NCBI GenBank assembly: GCA_902495705.1 | Contig: CABUXT010000031.1 | Location: forward strand, 1 to 26,244 | Direction of reading: 5' to 3' | DNA from: an uncultured cyanobacterium | GTDB taxonomy: Bacteria; Cyanobacteriota; Vampirovibrionia; Gastranaerophilales; Gastranaerophilaceae | DNA: 26,244 bases | Shown: positions 22,098 through 26,244 of the stretch, piece by piece | Layout: each line of letters starts with the position of its first letter | Numbering within the stretch: the first letter of the stretch is position 1 | The notes under the pieces: generated by a model | The model's database searches: none | Told to the model about the DNA's origin: nothing | Seen by the model: the letters and a program-made list of their open reading frames with translations, nothing else | Program-made: the position numbers and the translations under genes

Positions 22098-22117
22098 GGT
22101 GGGCTAGTTAGCCCACC
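22098..22117. repeat. Hairpin GGTGGGCTA / TAGCCCACC
   Basis: Perfect 9-bp arms (22098-22106 and 22109-22117) around a two-base centre. It is more GC-rich than its surroundings and not followed by a T-run, so it looks like a third intergenic repeat type rather than a terminator. Only one copy is in this window. Confidence 0.5.
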
Positions 22118-22167
22118 CTACTTTTAATTTTGAAAGCCGCTACCATTGAAAATAATCAGCAAATAAA

Positions 22168-22199
22168 AACAGAGTAAAAGCAAACGCTTTTACTCTGTT
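22168..22199 (-). terminator. Terminator after fabI
   Basis: AACAGAGTAAAAGC (22168-22181) and GCTTTTACTCTGTT (22186-22199) form a perfect 14-bp stem with loop AAAC. On the minus strand it is followed by TTTTATTTG. It lies 24 bases past the fabI stop. Confidence 0.85.
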
Positions 22200-22223
22200 C
22201 AAATCTTAACTTTTTCCGAAAAA

Positions 22224-23033
22224 CTAGATTTCTAAGTTGTTAGCCAAGATATCCATTTCTTCAGATGATGCGTATGCAGAGTGACATCCGCAGTCAACAT
22301 AGATAACTTCACCAGTTGTACCTGCAGATAGGTCAGATGCTAAGTATAAACCTGCTTTACCAACTTCATCCAACGCAACGTTTCTTTTCATTGGAGAACG
22401 AGCAGCAGCAGCTTTTAACATTTTAGAAAATCCGCTAATACCCATTGATGCCAAAGTTTTTACAGGACCTGCAGAAATGCAGTTTACTCTAACTCCTTTA
22501 GCACCTAAGTCTACTGCTAAGAATCTCATAGCTGATTCTAATGCAGCTTTAGCAACCCCCATTACGTTGTAGCTTGGAACTGAAAGAATTGAACCAAGGT
22601 ATGTTAATGCGAAAATTGAACCGCCTTCGTTCATAATAGGTTCAGCGTGACGGCAAATTGTAACTAATGAATAAGCACTTACTCCTAATGCTGTGTTCCA
22701 ACCGTCAGCAGAAGTTTCAACGAATCTGCCCATCAAATCTTCTTTTTTAGCAAAAGCAACAGCGTGAACTACGAAATCAAGTTTACCGTAAACTTTTTCA
22801 CATTCTTCAAATACAGCTTTTACTTCTTCTTCTTTTGTTACATCACAACTCATGATGATTTTAGCATCCATACTTTCAGCGATTGGACGAACTCTTTTTT
22901 CCATTGATTCACCGGCGTATGTGAAAGCGATTTCAGCACCTGCTTCGTGAAGTTGTTTAGCAATACCGTAGGCAATACCGTGAGTGTTAGATACACCAAA
23001 GATTACCCCTTTTTTACCTTTCATTAAATCCAT
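22224..23033 (-). CDS. fabI: Enoyl-[acyl-carrier-protein] reductase (NADH), FabI type
   Basis: The 269-residue enzyme performs the last reduction in each round of type II fatty-acid synthesis. It is a Rossmann-fold short-chain dehydrogenase: GVSNTHGIAYGIA (13-25) binds NADH, and TYLGSILSVPSYNVMGVAK carries the FabI active-site spacing Tyr-x9-Tyr-x6-Lys (the second Tyr at about 155, Lys at about 162). ISAGPVKTLASMGISGFSKML is the substrate-binding loop region. CDVTKEEEV is the adenine-binding Asp region. AGGGAG lies eight bases upstream of the ATG. It is a single-gene unit with promoter and terminator, divergent from the 23222 gene. Confidence 0.95.
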   Translation of the reverse strand: MDLMKGKKGVIFGVSNTHGIAYGIAKQLHEAGAEIAFTYAGESMEKRVRPIAESMDAKIIMSCDVTKEEEVKAVFEECEKVYGKLDFVVHAVAFAKKEDLMGRFVETSADGWNTALGVSAYSLVTICRHAEPIMNEGGSIFALTYLGSILSVPSYNVMGVAKAALESAMRFLAVDLGAKGVRVNCISAGPVKTLASMGISGFSKMLKAAAARSPMKRNVALDEVGKAGLYLASDLSAGTTGEVIYVDCGCHSAYASSEEMDILANNLEI

Positions 23034-23101
23034 ATTAAAGTCTCCCTAAACTAAATATTAATCTACTTGTTAATTTTACCAAAAATAAAATTTTAAAGCA
23101 A

Positions 23102-23142
23102 ATTGTAACAAGGGTTTTGTACTTTGTAAACAATTGTAAACA
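23102..23142 (-). promoter_or_regulatory. fabI promoter with tandem TTGTAAACA repeats over the -35 box
   Basis: On the minus strand TTTACA (23130-23125) and TACAAT (23107-23102) are spaced 17 bp. The -35 box lies inside one of two direct copies of TTGTAAACA (plus strand 23124-23132 and 23134-23142, 10 bp apart, one helical turn). A third, imperfect TTGTAACA lies over the -10 box at 23103-23110. The arrangement looks like a regulator binding site. An alternative weaker promoter (TTGGTA-17-AATATT) lies nearer the gene. Confidence 0.45.
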
Positions 23143-23221
23143 AAACGAAAAACTCTGAAATCGAGCCTTTTCAAAATTTTTTATATATATAAGAGAGTTA
23201 AATTTTGGAGAGCTTTAAAAA

Positions 23222-25405
23222 GTGAGCATTAATGGCGTAAACAATAAATTAGATATCCAAAAGCTTTTACAGCAAATGAAAAATGGCAAAGCTGGAAAAG
23301 CCGGTTTGTCTTCAAAAGTTCCTGCTCATATGACAATGAACGGTTCTATTTTCAACGCTCCAAATGCTAACAACATTAACTTAATCAACAACAATAGCAA
23401 TGGTGTTTCAGCTACAAGAAACAACCAAACTGCAAACAATGTTTTGAATGCTAACACTGCTAAATCAGTTTCAGATGTTTCTAAAAACAATTCTGCTAAC
23501 AAAACCGAACAAGCAAAAGGCAACCAAGAAACTCAAAACTCTGAAAATAAAAAAGTTGATATCGGAAATTATGATTTTGATAACTTAGTTTCAGTTCCTG
23601 ATGGTGAATTGAACTCTTTGAAATCAGAATTAACAGAATTAAAAGATTCTAACTTACCTAGATTCTTAGAAAACAGTGTAGATTCTAAATTGGGTAAAGT
23701 TAAAAAAGAAATCAGCAAAAGAGCTTCAAATGTAGCCGGTGGCGAAAAGAAAGACGAAGTTAAAAAACAAGAAAATGAAGAAAAAAGCAGTGATGAATCT
23801 GTAGCAGATTCAAAAAGCAGCGCAAGTGATTCAAAAGCAGCAACAGCTCAATCTGAGGCTGGTACTCAACAAATGAATCAAGCTCAATCTAAAATGAAGT
23901 CTTTAGATAGCAAAATGAAAAAAGACGACAAAAAGTTCAAAAAACAAATGCAAACTGAACAAAAAGCTATCGACAAGTCTCAAAAACAAATGCAAAAACT
24001 TGCAGCTGATATGGAAAAGAAATCAGAAGAGACTGATACTATCAATGCTCAAATCGAACAACAAAACGCTTTGTTATCTTCTGACTCTATTTCTGATGAT
24101 GAAAGAACTGCAATCCAATCAAAAATCCAAACAAGTTCTGCAAAATTGCAAGCAACTCAAACTTCAATTGGAAATTCTCAAGTTAAATTGAAAAAAGTTC
24201 AAGTTGCTACAAACAAAAGAGTAAGAACTTTATCAAGAACTTCAAAAGCTTACCAAAAAGCTGCAAAAGCAAACGTTAGCACAGTTCAACAAAACCAAAC
24301 AGAATCAAGCAAAGTTTTAAAAGTTGCTGAAAAAGCTGACCAAATCGCAGGATATACAACAATGGCAGGTCAAGCTACTCAATATGTTGGTAAAGGTATG
24401 ATAGTTGCAGGTACTGCAATGGCATCTTATCCTCCAACAGCATCAGCAGGTGCAGCTTTGATTAAAGCAGGCGGTACAGTTGAAAAAGTTGGTATCACAG
24501 TTGAGACTGTTGGTAACTATGGTAAAATGGCTGCAAATATTACAAAAACTGCAGTATACGCAGCTCAAGGTAATATCGCAGGTGCTTTAACTTCTGCAGG
24601 TGCAGCAGTTATGTCAGGTGCTTCAGCTGTTAAAGGTACTAAAGAAATCGCAGGCGGATTCAAGAGTGTAAACCAAGAAGTTGCAAATGCATCAAACAAA
24701 GCTGCTACAAAATTACAATCAAAAGCTGATAAGGCAGCTGAAAAAGCAACTCAATTGACTGAAGGCGGCGCTAAAGGTGCTGAAGGCGCAGCAAAAGGTG
24801 CCGATGGTGCAGTAAAAGGAACTGAAAATGCAGCTAAAGGTACCGAAGGCGCAGTAAATGGAACTGAAAATGCCGCTAAAGGTGTTGATGGTGCTGCAAA
24901 TGGTGCTCAAGGTACTGAAACAAAGGCTTTGGATTCAAAAACTCAAGCTAAAGTTGACAAACTTAAAGACAAATCAAAAGCGCTCAGCGAAAAATCAGGA
25001 AAACTTCAAGAACAAGCAAATACTTATCAAGGTAAAGTTGATAAAGCTAATGATAAAATTGCAGGTGAAGAAATTGCAAAAGCTGAAAAGAAATTAAATA
25101 CAGCAAAAGCACAAGCTCAAAAAGAATTAAATTCTGCAACTACAGATGAAGCTAAAAAAGCTGCTCAAGATAAACTTAAAAATTTAGATAAAGATTTCGC
25201 AGCATTTAAAGCTCAAGGGTCAGCTAAAATAGCAGAAGGTGCTGAAAAAACTTTCGCTAAAAAATTAGCAAACGGTATGTCAGCAGGTTCATTCTTACAA
25301 TCAGCAGGTTCTCAATTAGGTTCTTTGAACAATACTCAAACTGTTGGAACTACAGCAAGAAAAAGAGTTCAAGTAAGAAACATTCAAAGAAGACAATTCA
25401 GATAA
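23222..25405 (+). CDS. Coiled-coil protein with glycine-rich hydrophobic core and heptad AKGxxGA repeats
   Basis: The 727-residue protein is unrecognised. It starts with GTG 23222, with GGAG 11 bases upstream. Residues 1-110 are Asn/Ser-rich and disordered, opening MSINGVNNKLDIQ, similar in its first eight residues to the tagged small proteins but without the SFG. Residues about 210-375 are a long Gln/Lys coiled coil. Residues about 378-480 are Gly/Ala/Thr-rich with hydrophobic stretches (GMIVAGTAMASYP, GALTSAGAAVMSGASAV), like glycine-zipper membrane-active segments. Residues 517-565 are seven perfect-length heptads (AKGAEGA type), followed by another Lys/Gln coiled coil (570-690). There are almost no aromatic residues and no Cys or Trp. 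The pattern suggests a fibrous, surface or secreted structural protein, but no export signal is seen. Confidence 0.75.
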   Translation: MSINGVNNKLDIQKLLQQMKNGKAGKAGLSSKVPAHMTMNGSIFNAPNANNINLINNNSNGVSATRNNQTANNVLNANTAKSVSDVSKNNSANKTEQAKGNQETQNSENKKVDIGNYDFDNLVSVPDGELNSLKSELTELKDSNLPRFLENSVDSKLGKVKKEISKRASNVAGGEKKDEVKKQENEEKSSDESVADSKSSASDSKAATAQSEAGTQQMNQAQSKMKSLDSKMKKDDKKFKKQMQTEQKAIDKSQKQMQKLAADMEKKSEETDTINAQIEQQNALLSSDSISDDERTAIQSKIQTSSAKLQATQTSIGNSQVKLKKVQVATNKRVRTLSRTSKAYQKAAKANVSTVQQNQTESSKVLKVAEKADQIAGYTTMAGQATQYVGKGMIVAGTAMASYPPTASAGAALIKAGGTVEKVGITVETVGNYGKMAANITKTAVYAAQGNIAGALTSAGAAVMSGASAVKGTKEIAGGFKSVNQEVANASNKAATKLQSKADKAAEKATQLTEGGAKGAEGAAKGADGAVKGTENAAKGTEGAVNGTENAAKGVDGAANGAQGTETKALDSKTQAKVDKLKDKSKALSEKSGKLQEQANTYQGKVDKANDKIAGEEIAKAEKKLNTAKAQAQKELNSATTDEAKKAAQDKLKNLDKDFAAFKAQGSAKIAEGAEKTFAKKLANGMSAGSFLQSAGSQLGSLNNTQTVGTTARKRVQVRNIQRRQFR
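24770..24916 (+). repeat. Seven 21-bp in-frame repeats encoding AKGxxGA heptads
   Basis: The 147 bases encode seven consecutive seven-residue units (AKGAEGA, AKGADGA, VKGTENA, AKGTEGA, VNGTENA, AKGVDGA, ANGAQGT). A higher-order 42-bp unit is visible, as VKGTENA-AKGTEGA is echoed by VNGTENA-AKGVDGA. Synonymous positions vary, so the array is not brand new. Confidence 0.85.
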
Positions 25406-25410
25406 AAAGC

Positions 25411-25441
25411 AAAAAGTCGACGAGTTATTCGCCGACTTTTT
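25411..25441. terminator. Bidirectional terminator between convergent genes
   Basis: AAAAAGTCG (25411-25419) pairs with CGACTTTTT (25433-25441), with a further inner CGA / TCG pairing. T-runs leave on both strands. It lies between the stops of the 23222 gene (plus) and the PilZ gene (minus). Its loop shares 13 bases with the inverse of 5-17. Confidence 0.8.
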
Positions 25442-25451
25442 AGTATATGTT

Positions 25452-26244
25452 TTATTTGCTTGTAAATCTTGTTGCTAACATCTCATTGTCAGCCTCTAAT
25501 AAAATGTTCAAATACAGTAATTGGTTTGCTACAGATTTATCAAGGTTGGTAAATTCTGCCCCTGCTCTATTTGATGTTGCAGATACGACTTTGACATTTG
25601 CGTTGATGTTTAGGTCTTTATACTGAATATGTACAGGTAGAACATCCCCAACTTTTAGGTCATTGTTGTGTTTTACAGCAATTCCACCACGCGAAATATC
25701 AATTAATTGACTTACGCCGTTGTTTGTTCGCTCCATTGAGATTGGTTTTGTTATCTCATTTACATTGAATCTCATATATTGACGTTTATCAATTGCTTGG
25801 ATTGCGTTATCAATATCTTTTCTTTGGATATATGTTTGACTTCCGTCAGGGTATTTGATGTGGTCATTGTCATCATCTGTATCCGTGTCGGTATCAGTAT
25901 CAATATCGGTGTCTAAATCTGTGTCGATATCTGTATCTAAGTCCGTATCAATATCCGTATCAGTATCTAAATCGGTATCAATGTCTGTATCTGTATCAAG
26001 GTCGGTGTCTATGTCAATATCCGTGTCCGTATCAATATCGGTGTCAGTGTCCCCAGGTTCATGGTCAGGTTCTTGGTTATCATCCGGCATTTCAATCGGA
26101 GTAGCATCAACTACGTTGTCATCATCATCTACGTCAGATTGTTCACCGTTGAAAGTACCATCGCCATCACCTTCGTGGTAGTAGTAGTTCCTTTCGTGTT
26201 CATCACGACCAATATCTGTAACATCATCCGGTCTAACAGCATGA
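25452..26244 (-). CDS. PilZ-domain protein with long Asp-Thr repeat, 5' end beyond the window (partial)
   Basis: The visible part is 263 residues, and the reading frame stays open to the right edge, so the true start is outside; the Met at 26090 is internal. Order: an acidic N-terminal part (HAVRPDDVTDIGRDEHERN, then GEQSDVDDDDNVV), a (D-T/I/L)n repeat of about 60 residues (25877-26050), then a PilZ domain of about 115 residues. The PilZ domain has RQYMR (RxxxR, near 25780) and DISRGG (D/NxSxxG, near 25695), the two motifs that bind cyclic di-GMP. It ends SVANQLLYLNILLEADNEM. It probably senses c-di-GMP; the missing N-terminus may hold an effector or export signal. It shares the terminator at 25411-25441 with the convergent gene. 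Confidence 0.85.
   Translation of the reverse strand, partial: HAVRPDDVTDIGRDEHERNYYYHEGDGDGTFNGEQSDVDDDDNVVDATPIEMPDDNQEPDHEPGDTDTDIDTDTDIDIDTDLDTDTDIDTDLDTDTDIDTDLDTDIDTDLDTDIDTDTDTDTDDDNDHIKYPDGSQTYIQRKDIDNAIQAIDKRQYMRFNVNEITKPISMERTNNGVSQLIDISRGGIAVKHNNDLKVGDVLPVHIQYKDLNINANVKVVSATSNRAGAEFTNLDKSVANQLLYLNILLEADNEMLATRFTSK
25877..26050 (-). repeat. (GAY-ACN)n repeat encoding Asp-Thr / Asp-Ile / Asp-Leu dipeptides
   Basis: About 29 six-base units encode alternating Asp with Thr, Ile or Leu. A higher-order ten-residue block IDTDLDTDTD recurs. Third-codon positions vary widely, which suggests selection on the protein repeat rather than recent slippage alone. Every second residue is Asp, so the segment is extremely acidic and could bind Ca2+ or act as a stiff, charged spacer. 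Confidence 0.85.

Larger units (their letters stand above)
21828..22223. other. Second gene-free intergenic island with repeats
   Basis: The 396 bases between convergent ribF and fabI contain no credible gene. They hold one TGTCATTCTGAA-family hairpin (21896-21922), one TGTCATTACGAGGAA-family element (21975-22046), a separate GGTGGGCTA hairpin (22098-22117) and the fabI terminator (22168-22199). The first two families are the same as in the 1-657 island. No clear terminator for ribF is present right after its stop; the first repeat hairpin, followed by CTTTTT, may serve. Confidence 0.75.

Noticed and set aside
23222..25405. A type III secretion translocator, considered because of coiled coils around a hydrophobic block
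   Set aside because: No secretion genes or chaperone lie nearby, the block is Gly/Ala-rich rather than clearly transmembrane, and composition alone is not enough.
25877..26050. A CRISPR-like array, considered because of regular periodicity
   Set aside because: The period is six bases and in frame with a coding repeat; there are no repeat-spacer units.
25855..26181. A plus-strand open frame with Ser-Val repeats
   Set aside because: It is the antisense shadow of the Asp-Thr repeat; the minus frame continues into an intact PilZ domain.

Overview
The window is AT-rich DNA with densely packed bacterial genes and short intergenic gaps. The most likely source is a gut Gastranaerophilales-type bacterium (Vampirovibrionia/Melainabacteria, the non-photosynthetic relatives of Cyanobacteria). 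This is inferred from three things: cyanobacteria-like housekeeping genes (a Ski2-type DEAH helicase, a ClpC with no mcsA/mcsB/ctsR beside it), the very AT-rich base composition, and several lineage-type small proteins that begin with a short N-terminal 'SFG / ITFxG' signature. No database search was possible, so the assignment is tentative.

Layout. 1-657 holds no credible gene and is a cluster of hairpin-forming intergenic repeats. 658-3432 (minus) carries a small unknown protein and the helicase. 3592-4398 (plus) is a tandem pair of paralogous small proteins. A strong symmetrical terminator separates them from convergent serS (4478-5743, minus). A small unknown gene and clpC follow (plus, to 8837). 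8960-11812 (minus) is a large membrane-anchored, coiled-coil, glycogen/starch-synthase-like (GT5) protein. 12035-14274 (plus) holds a SIMPL-domain protein, a nucleotidyltransferase-fold protein and a PPP-type phosphatase. 14375-16195 is a 606-aa unknown protein. 16203-17302 (minus) has a small tagged protein, tRNA-Lys(UUU) and an XRE-type regulator. 17444-21827 (plus) has pth, a TPR protein, a CNT-type nucleoside transporter and ribF. 21828-22223 is a second repeat-bearing intergenic island. fabI (minus) follows, then a 727-aa coiled-coil/heptad-repeat protein (plus). The last gene is a PilZ protein (minus) with a long Asp-Thr repeat; it runs off the right edge.

How the genes relate. Most are single-gene transcription units with recognisable -35/-10 boxes and hairpin terminators. 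The housekeeping set covers translation (serS, pth, tRNA-Lys), protein quality control (clpC), RNA unwinding (helicase), flavin synthesis (ribF), fatty-acid synthesis (fabI), nucleoside uptake (CNT) and a c-di-GMP receptor (PilZ). Between them are lineage-specific proteins of unknown role. Five of these share the N-terminal F-G signature, which is the most interesting unexplained pattern here. Other points worth a second look are the compensatory base changes in the intergenic hairpin repeats, two likely leaderless genes (the phosphatase and ribF), and the unusual low-complexity proteins at the right end.
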